Shown: in pieces, positions 1 to 10,100 of the stretch
How positions within the stretch are numbered: position 1 is the first letter of the stretch
How the letters are laid out: every line of letters starts with the position of its first letter
DNA from: Nitrospirota bacterium
GTDB lineage: Bacteria; Nitrospirota; Nitrospiria; 2-01-FULL-66-17
NCBI GenBank assembly: GCA_040757335.1
Contig: JBFLXB010000025.1
Location: forward strand, 1-52,555
Length of the DNA stretch: 52,555 nucleotides
Direction: 5' to 3'
Position numbers and translations under genes: made by a program
The notes under the pieces: model-generated
Told to the model about the DNA's origin: nothing
Database searches by the model: none
The model's input: the letters and a program-made list of their open reading frames with translations, nothing else

Positions 1-2
1 AC

Positions 3-2004
3 CTGCCGCACCGCACACCCAAGCCCCAAGAGCGCAAGCCGCGACTCAAAAAAGAGGAATTCGCCGAATTCCAGCCCCAGATTCGGCTGGCCTACAACGG
101 AGACCCAGCCAATCTGATGCTGGCGCAAGCGAACCCCGACGTACCCACACCCGCTGACTTGGCCGAAACGATCGAGGTACAATTCACGCCCGAGATTCAG
201 GCCCTGGCCATCGAGTTGGAGCATAACCCGGTGAAAATTTACAACTGGGTGCGAAATAGCATCGACTTTGTGCCGACGTACGGCAGTATCCAAGGTGCGC
301 ACATGTGCCTGCTGACCAAGCAGTGCAACGACATGGACACGGCGTCGCTGCTGATTGCGCTGCTGCGGGCCTCGGGCATTGCGGCCCGCTATGTGATGGG
401 CACGATCGAAGTCCCCATGGCCCAGGTGATGAACTGGGTGGGCGGATTTACCGATGAACGGGCGGCGCTGGACTTCATCGCGAGCGCGGGGACCCCGGTG
501 TCGATGGGGAGTTTCTCGGGAGGAAAAGTGTCCACGGTGTTCCTCGAACACGTGTGGGTCGAGGCGTATGTGGACTTTATCCCGTCCCGGGGGGCTCGGC
601 ATCAGCAGGGCGATACCTGGATTCCGTTGGATGCTAGCTTCAAACAATACACGTACCAGCAGGGGGTAAACCTTCAAACCGCGATGTTGTTTGATGCCCA
701 GGCGTTCATTGACCAGATTACGGCAACGGCCACCGTCAACGAAGCCGAGTCGTCCGCCACCAATATCGACGCCACGGCGATTCAAGCCGCGCTGCGTACC
801 CTCCGCGATCAGCTCACGACACACGTCACCGACACCATGCCGAACGCCACGGTCGGCGACGTAATTGGAGGTAGACACTTGGTCGTCCAGGCTCTCCCGC
901 GATTGCCTGCGACGCTGCCGTATCGTGTGGCGACCCAAGGAGCCACGCGCGCCGACCTGCCCGGGGCGACCCGGCACCTGATCACAATGGAAGTGTCTGG
1001 CGGTCCGCTCTCGATCGGCCCCAGTCTGTCCTACGCGATTGCCTTGCCGAGCATGGCGGGCCGGCGTGTGACGCTGAGCTACGCGCCGGCGACCTCGACC
1101 GATCAGGAGGTGATCGCTGCCCTCTTTCCAGCGCCGCATGCGGACGGGAGCCCCATCCTGCCTGAGGAACTACCCGCCGCCTTTCCGGCATATTTGATCA
1201 ACCTGACGCCGGAACTGCGCGTCAACGGTGTGGTCGTGGCGACGGGCGAGGCCATTCGCATGGGCACGTCACACGATTTAACTATCATGTTTGCTGATCC
1301 CGCTGGAGGCGGGATCAGCCGCGTCGCCCATGCCGTGACAGCGGGAGACTACCTTGCGGTGGTCCTGAATGCGGGTGGCGTCTCGATCAAGGCACTGACG
1401 GATCAGCAGGCTCGGTTGGAAGCTCTCAAGGCCAAGATTGAGGCACAGGACGTGGCCGGTATCGCAAAGGACGACCTGATCGGCGATCTCCTGAATAGCG
1501 TCATCGTCACGTATTTCTATGAAACAGATGTCCTCGACAAGCTCACGGCCCAGATAATGCGCGCTGTCCACCTGCGTTTGCCGTCTGAAGGCGCCTTTAT
1601 CTTGAGCCTGAAGACCAACTTTCTCTTCGGTGTTCCGAAATCTGTGAGCCCTGCCGGGATGACCATGGATGTGCCACGGCTGTTCTATACCGTCAAGGCC
1701 AGGGATGGAAATCCGAGCACAACCTGGCAATTCGGCCTGGTCGCAGGACCCATGGCCTCGGCGCTGGAGCACTCGGTGCCCGAACAGGTGCTCTCGACCT
1801 CGTCGGCGCCGGTCGAGGCTATCTCTGCCGTCAAGGCCTTATCGGTGGCCAACAGCCAAGGGATACCCATTTACACGATCACGCCGCTCAATGCGGCCAG
1901 CGTGCTGCCGAACTTGGCGATTCCGGCCCCATTCCTGAACGACATCAAAGATGCCGTCAATGCGGGGAATGTCGTGACCGTGTCGAAAACCATGGTGGTG
2001 TTTA
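3..2004 (+). pseudogene. Transglutaminase-like protein, 5' part (open at window edge, interrupted by IS630)
   Basis: The frame is open from the first bases of the window, so the true start lies upstream; ATG 117 is internal. A transglutaminase-like core is visible. Its Cys (codon 324-326, in KQCNDMDTASLL, followed by LLRASGIAARYV), His (549-551, in EHVWVEAYV) and Asp (630-632, in WIPLDASFK) form the expected triad. The rest is an extended beta-rich region with no recognised domain. The gene is cut at 2003-2004 by an IS630 element; the hybrid frame then runs 20 codons into the insertion and stops at 2066. The remainder of the gene is at 3110-3588 in the restored frame. Family members are predicted surface or periplasmic proteins; substrate unknown. 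Confidence 0.8.
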
Positions 2005-2030
2005 TTGACTGCTGTATAAGTAATACAATA
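2005..2030. repeat. Left terminal inverted repeat of IS630 element
   Basis: It begins TTGACTGCTGTATAAGTAAT and matches the reverse complement of 3082-3107 at 22 of 26 positions. It directly follows the TA at 2003-2004. Confidence 0.85.
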
Positions 2031-2031
2031 C

Positions 2032-3053
2032 TCAGCGCAAAAAAGGGGGCAACTCGGAGTGCGTGATACAGGCCCGGAGGTTCGCTGGGGACCGTCGCAA
2101 CGCATCCAGGGCGTCCAGCAGATGGGTGGCCAGTTCGACAACCTCATCGGGACGGCCGTTCGCGAGCGTGCGTTTGGTGGCCGTCCAGACGCCTTCGTCC
2201 GGATTGAGTTCTGGTGCGTAGGTGGGGAAGGCTTCCAGGCGCAGACGCGGGTACGCACGGCACAGGGCGCGGAGCGGCTCGCCCTTGTGGATCCGCCCGT
2301 TATCCCACAGCACGATCACCGGGCCCGGCAGCTGCCGCAGCAGGTGACGGAGAAACGCGCAGACCTCGGCGTGTTGGAGATTTTTCGGATGCACATCGAA
2401 GTACAAATTGAGGTGCTGGCGGCGCGGACTGACCGTGAGCGCCGAGATGACCGAGAGCTTGTCGCGACGGGCCCAGGCGCGCACGAGCGGCGTCTGCCCG
2501 CGCGGGGCCCAGGTCCGGCGCACGCTGGGCGTCAGCGCGAAGCCCGATTCGTCGAGGAACGCGAGGTGGGCCCCCAGCCGCGCGGCGTTTTTTTTACCTG
2601 CGGCCACCGCGTCTGCTTCCACCGCGCAATGGCCGCTTCGTCCCGTTCCAGGGCTCGGCGCTCCGGCTTCTGGGCACTCCACCCGAGGCGATGCAGCAGA
2701 CGGCCGACATGATCGCGATGATAGCGAATGCGAAAGACGCGGCCGATCAGGTCGGCGATGCGCTGCGTGGTCCACAGCTCCGTGCGAAAGCCGTGGGCCA
2801 TGGCCCCTTGCAGGAGCAGGCGGAGCAATCGGCGGTGCTGCGTGGGCGTGAGCCGCGGCGGACGTCCCGGGGTCGGGCGGACCTTGAGGGCCCGCCGGCC
2901 ACCGCGGCGCCGGGCATTGCGCCAATGCATGACCGAACTCGGGGCACACCCCAGTTTCCGACCCACTTCGTTGAGGGACAGCCCCTCATCCAACAGCTTG
3001 AGGGCCAGATGGCGGCGGGCTTCCAGTTGTGCGGCAGAACCTTTCGGACGCAT
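2032..3053 (-). CDS. IS630-family transposase, two frames joined by a -1 frameshift
   Basis: The first frame starts at ATG 3053 and encodes the helix-turn-helix DNA-binding part (GLSLNEVGRKLG, then a Pro/Arg-rich linker). At the A8 run (2595-2588) the product shifts -1: QVKK is followed by NAARLG in the second frame rather than TPRGW in the first, which stops at 2532. The second frame holds the DDE catalytic core: Asp in LAFLDESGF, Asp in VLWDNGRIHKG and Glu in YAPELNPDEGVW. The predicted fusion is about 340 residues, the usual IS630 length. Split IS630 transposases expressed by frameshifting or transcript slippage are known, so this is read as a functional gene and not a damaged one. Confidence 0.88.
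2588..2595 (-). other. A8 slippery site for -1 frameshifting in the transposase
   Basis: The minus strand reads GTA AAA AAA ACG in frame one, containing an A_AAA_AAA heptamer. A one-base slip gives AAA AAA AAC GCC and enters the catalytic-core frame exactly where family similarity continues. Transcript slippage adding one A would have the same effect. Confidence 0.75.
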
Positions 3054-3081
3054 GGGCGGCCTCCGGCTGGAGGCTCTATAC

Positions 3082-3107
3082 TATTGCATTACTTATGCAG
3101 TTGTCAA
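3082..3107. repeat. Right terminal inverted repeat of IS630 element
   Basis: On the minus strand it reads TTGACAACTGCATAAGTAAT and onward, the partner of 2005-2030. It is followed by the TA at 3108-3109. This end lies upstream of the transposase start. Confidence 0.85.
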
Positions 3108-3109
3108 TA

Positions 3110-3588
3110 AGGGCCGGGCGGTGCTGGGGTATGTGGCCATTGATCCTGAGACCGGAGCGGGAGCCTATATCATTGGAGGAAGTAATGGTGGGCTGGCGGA
3201 TGTAGCAGCAAATATACTCGTAGGTTTAGTCTGGGGGGCGTTTTTCTTTGCATCATTCACCGCCGGTCTTCTGGCGTTTCCTATCCTATCAGTTGTCCTC
3301 GGTATTGTTGGTACGCTTGCAATCGCTGGCCTAAAGCTTAGCCTGACCGGAGACAGCGGATTTAATGCTGGAGCGACGCTTCTGGCGTTGGTCTCTGGGA
3401 TGGTCACGGGATTCATATTGAATTTTTCGATAGAGCTTTTACCCCTCGGCCTTCTTGCCCCCGTTTCGTCTATAGCTTTCCCGCTTTTAGCGTTATTAGG
3501 AATAGTCGTCATAGCGGCGATTGTAGCTGATTATTTATTTGCCTTTTACGCTTGGAGATGGTGGGCAGAAAGAAGAAGATATGTCTAG
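3110..3588 (+). pseudogene. Transglutaminase-like protein, 3' part (membrane-anchored tail)
   Basis: After removal of the IS and one TA, frame 3..2004 continues here without a stop: MVVF is joined to KGRAVLGYVAIDPETGAGAY and IIGGSNGG. This is followed by about four hydrophobic segments (ILVGLVWGAFFFASFTAGLL, FPILSVVLGIVGTLAIAG, LLALVSGMVTGFILNF, FPLLALLGIVVIAAIVADYL) and a basic end, RRRYV. The DPETGAGAY..GG.NGG motif recurs in large transglutaminase-like surface proteins (from memory). The fragment has no start or ribosome site of its own and is probably not made. Base composition is clearly AT-richer than in the flanking genes. Confidence 0.75.
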
Positions 3589-4060
3589 TAGTTGGCAAAG
3601 ACAGTATAAGGCTTACCCAGGAGTGATCGGTTTCGCACTAATCTTCCCTTGGTTGATACCATCCCTGGTTGTAGTGTTTTTGGCCATAAGGCTTGTGCTA
3701 ATGGGAGAGATTAACCGGGTAGCGGTGATTTACACATTTGTGGGAGTTTTATTTGCGATGCCTTACTGTCTAACCTTCTGGTCCGTCGTAGTCCGCACAG
3801 TATTAGTGCTCAATGAGAACGGTATAGTTTATCGTGCTATCAAACTCCATCCCTGGATGATTTTCCGATCTGTTCCAATTGAAATTAAAAGTTCATGGAG
3901 CGACGTGCGTGAAGTGTCGTGGGTAGGGGCTCCGAATGCCGCAATGCATATCAAGACCGATCATGGCGTGATCAAGTTTTGGGTGATGTTTCATGATCGT
4001 GTGAATGCGGAAATCATGCGTGAGATTCTCTCACGCGTCCCACATCTCAAGCGATCTTGA
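3581..4060 (+). CDS. Small membrane protein with PH-like domain
   Basis: ATG 3581 is chosen because a purine-rich AGAAAGAAGAAG precedes it; it overlaps the stop of the upstream gene by 8 bp, indicating coupling to the transglutaminase-like gene. The 159-residue product has two N-terminal hydrophobic segments (VIGFALIFPWLIPSLVVVFL, and AVIYTFVGVLFAMPYCLTFW). A beta-rich C-terminal part (VLNENGIVYRAI, SWSDVREVSWVG, MHIKTDHGVIKFW) resembles a bacterial PH domain. Role unknown. Because the upstream gene is interrupted by an IS, expression may be reduced. The region shares the low GC of 3110-3588. Confidence 0.65.
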   Translation: MSSSWQRQYKAYPGVIGFALIFPWLIPSLVVVFLAIRLVLMGEINRVAVIYTFVGVLFAMPYCLTFWSVVVRTVLVLNENGIVYRAIKLHPWMIFRSVPIEIKSSWSDVREVSWVGAPNAAMHIKTDHGVIKFWVMFHDRVNAEIMREILSRVPHLKRS

Positions 4061-4114
4061 AGGCTGGAGCGGAAAGGCTTTAGTTGTGGGAGCCAGCGGA
4101 ATAGCGAGCTGAAT

Positions 4115-7100
4115 TTGGCACAGTTCTTCATCGCGTTCATGGTTTTTGCTGGATGGGCCATGAGTCCTGGCACGGCGCGCGCCCAGCAGCCCGCCATCGA
4201 CGCTGGTCTGGCCTACCTGCGCGCGGCGCAACTGCCAACTGGCGCATGGGTGGCTAGCGTGGAGGCGGAAACGCAGACCACTGCGGCGGCCGCCCGGGCC
4301 TTTCAGGTTTTAGGTGCGTCAGAGCCGGCGGTGACGAGCGCCGTCGCGTGGCTGACGGCGCAGTCCTTTGAATCGGTGGAAGACCGGGCAAACCAGGCCG
4401 AGGTGCTAGCGGCTTCCCAAGCCGATGTGTCGACTGCCGTTGCCACGCTGAAGGTCTTGCAGCAGGTCGAGGGTGGGTGGGGAGCAGACGTGACCAACGT
4501 GTTCCCTAATGAGGTTGTTGATACGCTGGCCGTGCTGCGCGCGCTGAGCGCGGCGGGTGCGGCGGATTCGGCCACCGTCGCACGGGCGTTGGGCTATTTG
4601 TTGGATGCCCAGAATGCCGACGGCGGCTGGGGCGCGGCGCGGGGGCGGGCCAGCGAGGTGTTCTATGCCGCGCAGGCGGTGCTCGTGCTCGCCGAGTTTC
4701 GCTCGACGTTCCAGCTCAACGGTTCGCTGCAATCGGCGAGTGCGTTTCTCGTTGCCCAGCAACATCCCGACGGCACCTTTGGCGAGCCGAGCGGCACGAC
4801 GTTTGAGACCGCGCTTGCGCTGCAGGCCTTGGCGCGGTCGATCGTGGACCCGGCCCCCAGCCAACGGGCCATCACAGCGCTCCTGGCGAGCCAGGCTGCC
4901 AATGGGAGCTGGGGCGACGATGCCTACTCTACGGCACTGGCCATTCGGGCGTTGGCCGATATCAAGCCCAACCTGCTCGTCGGCGCGGCGACGCTTTCGG
5001 CCATACCAGCGACCCCGCAAGACGGCCAGGCTGTGACCCTCACCATCCCGGTGCACAACACCGGGTTACAAGACGCCAGCAACGTGCTCGTCCGGTTCTT
5101 CCTCGGCGATCCCAACGCCGGCGGCGCGCAGATCGGGACGGATCAGATCATCGGATCGATCCCTTCAGGTGGTTCGGCGCCAGCATCCATCACCCACACG
5201 TTTACCGGCACGGGCGGCCGCACCATCTTCGTCCAAGTCGATCCGGCCAATGCCATCGCCGAAACGTCCGAAGGTGACAACCTCACCCCCAGCCGCCTCT
5301 GGGTGGCCACTCCGCCGGATCTCGTGCTCTTCACTGCGGACATCGTGCCTGCGACCTTCACCCCGGTACCCGGTACCGCCTTTGCTCTGGAATACACCGT
5401 GCGTAACCTGGGCGAGGCGGGCACTGGGCCATTGACCGTGGCCGTGTACGACGGCAATCCGAGTGCGGGTGGGGTATTGCTCACGACTCAAGAACTCTCA
5501 AGTGTCAGTGGGGCGGGGAGTCGGACTAGTACGGTGGGCATCACGCTGACTTCGGCGGTGGCGCACACGTTGTATGTTGTCGCGGACTCCACCAACCAGA
5601 TCACCGAGTCGTCCGAGACCAACAACCAGGCCTCGGTCACCGTGCAAGTCGGCGCCACGCCCATGGCCGCGGACCTCGCGGTCACGCCGATGGACATCAC
5701 CTTGAACCCGCCCAGGCCGCAGAGCGGTGAGAGCGTGCAAGTCACGGCGCGGTTCCGCAACGAAGGCACCGAAGTCGCGAGCACTGTCACGGTCGAACTG
5801 TTCGACGGCGCGCCGGAATCGGGCGGAACGCTGCTCACGAGCGAGACACGGACGCTGGTGCCGGGCGAAGAGCAGACCCTCACCGCGACCTGGACCGCCA
5901 CAGCCGGGATTCATGACCTCTACGTGGTGCTGGATCGGGCCAACCAACTCGTCGAGATCACGGAGACCAACAACCAGGCGGTCCTGCGTGTCATGCCCGA
6001 TTTGGTCGACCTCCTGGTCTCGGCCACGGACCTGGCCTTTACGCCAAGCCATCCCGTGATCGGCGATCTGGTGACTTTCACCGCCACGGTGCGCAACCTC
6101 GGCATCCGAGAGAGCGGCGCGTTCAGCGTGGCGCTCTACGACGGCGATCCGGCCAGCGGCGGCCTGCTCCTGCAGACGTATCCCGCGCCCAACCTGCTGG
6201 GCGACGCCAACACCACCGTGACGTACACCTTCACCGCCGAAGCCCGCACGTATCGCTTCTACGTAGTGGCAGACGCGGACGGCCAGGTCACCGAGCTGGA
6301 CGAGGGCAACAACCAGGCCATGCGCTCGCTGCGCATCAAAGCCCCGGGCGAAATTCTGGGACCGGATCTCATCGCGCTGAAGATCGATGTCGAAAACGCG
6401 ACCACTGACAACCAGACCCTGGCCATCAGCGGCAGTGTCTTGGTGACCGTGCAGAACACGGGCGACGCCAAGATCACCACGCCGTCCTCGGTTCTGATCT
6501 TCGACGACACGGACTTCGACAGCCGCTACACCGCGGGCGTGGATACGCTCCTCGGCACCGCGGGCGCGACCCAGACCCTCTGGCCCGAGGGCGCGACATT
6601 GGTAACCGTGCCGCTGGCCGGCGCGGTCCGCTTCCTGGACGCGCCGCTGCACGTCCTGGTGGACGCGAACGATGCCTTGGCCGAGACCGACGAGACCAAC
6701 AATGTGATGCGCTCGGGCACGGACTGCGACGTGCGACCGGCGCAGCCGATCCAGCCGGTGGTGGAGTGGAAGTGGCGGGGAGCGGTTGGAAACGATTTCA
6801 ATTCGACCGGGATCACCATGCCGCCAGCGATCGTGAACCTCACAGATGATAACGGCGATGGGCGGATCGATAACACGGACATTCCCGACCTGTCGTTCAT
6901 CGCCAGCACCGATCCTCAGGGACGCGGGACGCTCCGGGCATTGCGCGGCGACACCGGGGCGCAACTCTTTGCTGTGCGGGATCCAGATCATGCGCCGTAT
7001 TACATCGGGTCCCTGGCCTCCGGGGATTTAGATGGGGACGGGCTAGTCGAGTTGGTGACGTCCAAAGTAGGGGCGCCTGGGCTGCTTGCCTTTGAACACG

Positions 7101-10100
7101 ACGGGACCCTGAAATGGGACAATGCGGCTCTGGTCGCGGCCTGGAATCAATCGCATCTGTTCCAGCAGGTCACGACAAACACAAACGGCACGCCATTGCT
7201 GGCCGATGTCGACGCGGATGGCATCCCGGAGATCGTGATGGGCGGGAGCATCATCAACGCCGACGGCTCCATCCGATGCGTGCGCGACGCCCAGTCAGGC
7301 GGTGGCGTCGGATCTGCCGGTTGGTATGGGCCCAGTCTTGCGGATCTGGATGGCGATGGACGCCAGGAGATCGTGACCGGCAATACCGCGTATCGGCCCG
7401 ACTGTACGATCCTGTGGCGGAATACCAGCCTCCCGGACGGGCTGACCGCCATCGCCAATTTCGATGACGATGCCGCTCCGGAAGTCGTCATGGTTACGTA
7501 CGCAACGATCGTGGGACAACCTGCCGGGGGCAAAGTGTTTCAGTTGGAGCACGACGGCACGATCCGCTGGGGGCCGGTGACGCTCCGGGGCCTGGAACCC
7601 ACGGCCCAGGCTGCCGGACTGGGGGGAGTACCGGTCGTGGCGGATTTCAATGGAGACGGGCGACCCGATATCGGCGTAAGCGGTCACGATCGCTATTTTG
7701 CGCTCGATGCGGACGGCCTCGTGGTCGCAAGTTATCCGGCTCCGTATAACCAAGGATTCGGGGACGGATTCTACTCAGCGCCGACGGTGTTCGATCTCAA
7801 CGGGGACGGCCGGCCCGAGGTCCTGATGAACAAGAACGGCTATTTCCGGATCTTCGACGGCCCCAGCGGGACCCTGCTCTACGAAGAGCGCTTTGGGGCG
7901 GCGTTCAATAGCTATCAGAACGTGGTGATCGCGGACGTGGACGGCGATCAGCAGGCCGAGGCCGTGGCGTTCGGTTTCGGGTGGTCCTTCAGCGGCGACG
8001 GGCTGCGCGTCTACGGCGCCGCCGGGAACGATTGGGTGCCCACCCGCCGGATTCGCCATCAGCCCGACTATCACGTCACCAACGTCCACGACGACGGCAC
8101 CATCCCATCGTACGAAGCCCCGAGCTGGCTGGTGCACAACACCTACCGTGTCCAGGCGCCGGTCGGCGAGGTCACGAATCCGTACGTGGCCCCCAATCTG
8201 ACCGCCTCGTACCTGCGCGCAGTGCAAACCAGCACAGGCGTGACGCTGACCGTGCGTATCGGCAACGGCGGGGCCGTGTCTGCGGCCTCGGGCACGGTCG
8301 TCGCCTTCTACGACGGCGATCCCGAGGCGGGTGGCGTGCTCATCGGCACGGGCCAGACCACGCGGGCCTTGGCGCCTGGCGACTATCAGGACATCTTCTT
8401 CGCATGGACTGGGGCGAGCGTGGGGGAACGGACGCTCGTGGCGGTGGTGGATCCGAACGGCACGCGACCGGACTGCGACGTGACGGACAACCGCGCGAGC
8501 CTGAATACCACAATCGTTTCCATTCTGCCTGACCTGAGCATCACCGGGAGCGACGTGCAGGCGTTGGGGGCGCTCTCTGAGGGCCGCCTCATCCCGGTGC
8601 GCGTGACCGCGCACAACCCAGGCGGGGCGGATGCGCCGAGTACAGCGGTTCGCGTGACCCTGGGCGATCCCACGCAGGGCGGCTTGGAGCTAGGCCGAGC
8701 CACACTGCCGGCCCTGGCTGCTGGCGCGAGCGCCACGGTGGACGTCATGTGGGACAGCCTGGGCGCGACCGGCACGAACTACCTCTACGCCCAGGTGGAT
8801 CCCGATCAGACGGTCAGCGAAGCGACCACCGCCAACAACACGGCGCTCATTGCCGTGGACCTGGCTGCCCCGGCGCAGCCTGATCTGACCATCGCGCAGG
8901 TCGCGGTCTCTTTGCCCACCGTCCCTGAGGGTGAGGCCCTGACGGTCACGGCTCACGTGACGAACCGCGGCGCGGACGTGGGAGGCGCGCAGGTGGCGCT
9001 GTCCCTGGGCGATCCCGCCGCGGGCGGCGTCAGCCTGGGCATGGCGTCCATTCCCACCATCCTGGCGCATGGCCAGGCCACGACCGTGACCTGGTCGGTC
9101 GAGACGCTGGGCCGATCGGGTAGCCACGAACTGGTCGCTCTCGCTGACCCCGGCGCCACGATCCCGGAGCTCGATGAGAGCAACAACCAGGGCACGGCGA
9201 CCGTCACGGTCCTGCCCAGCGGGCTCGCTGCGGTCGTCAGCACCAACCAGCCGTCGTACACCGCAAACGAGACCGCAACGATTACCGTAACCCTGTACAA
9301 CTCAGGGCCCGCGCGCGCCGTGGATCTGGAGGTGATCGCCGAAGATACGTCGGGTGTCCTGGTGCAGACCGTGACCGATCAGGTCGGGCTGGCCCTGGGC
9401 GACGCTGAAACGCGGGTCATCACCGGCCTGACGTTTGGCACCGGCAACACGTTCGCGGGCCCCTACCGGGTCCGGGCGCGCGCGCGCGAGGCCGGCGCGG
9501 TGGTGGCCGAGGCGACGAGCGCCTTCACCATCCTTCCGGTGGTGCAGGCCGAGGCGCGGCTGGTCGCGGACAAACAAGCCTACTCCGCGCACGAACCCGT
9601 CACCCTCACTACGACCGTGACCAGCCAGAGCCCCAACCACGTGCTGACCGGCGTGACCGCGACCATCACTGTGACCGATCCCAGCAGTGCGGTCCTTTTC
9701 ACCGAGACACGATCAGTCCTGGATCTGCTGCCCGAGGCCCGTATCGAGCTCAAGAGCTCCGTCGACACCGGCACGCACCCCGCCGGGCTGTACACCGCCT
9801 CGCTCGCGGTCCAGGGCGCGGACGGCTTATCGGCTGCAAGCCAGGCCGCGTTTGAAATCCTCTCCAGCGTGGCCCAGGCCGCGGCCCTGGCGGGAACCCT
9901 CGACGTCACGCCGCACACGATCATCGAGACCGAGCACACGACCCTGACGTACTCCATCCAAAACATCGGCAATGAGATCGATCTGCCGCTGATCCAGACG
10001 GAGGTGCTGGTCGTGGATCCGGACACCGAAACGGCCGTACGCACCATCACCGGTGAGGCGTCCCTCAACGGCCGGGAAGTCTATGAGACCTCCATTGCGT

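Larger units (their letters stand above)
2005..3107 (-). mobile_element. Complete IS630-family insertion sequence
   Basis: The element is 1103 bp, with 26-bp imperfect terminal inverted repeats (22 of 26 match) and a TA on each side (2003-2004 and 3108-3109), as expected for the IS630/Tc1-mariner TA target duplication. It carries one transposase on the minus strand, split into two overlapping frames at an A8 run. Joining 2004 to 3110 restores one reading frame of the host gene, which fixes both ends. Both ends and the DDE residues look intact, so the copy may be active. Confidence 0.93.

Noticed and set aside
2032-3053. Transposase as a frameshifted pseudogene
   Set aside because: The break is at a perfect A8 slippery site and both halves are intact, which fits programmed recoding better.
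2059-3110. Plus-strand frames across the IS630 element
   Set aside because: The transposase lies on the minus strand; the plus-strand frames lack family motifs.
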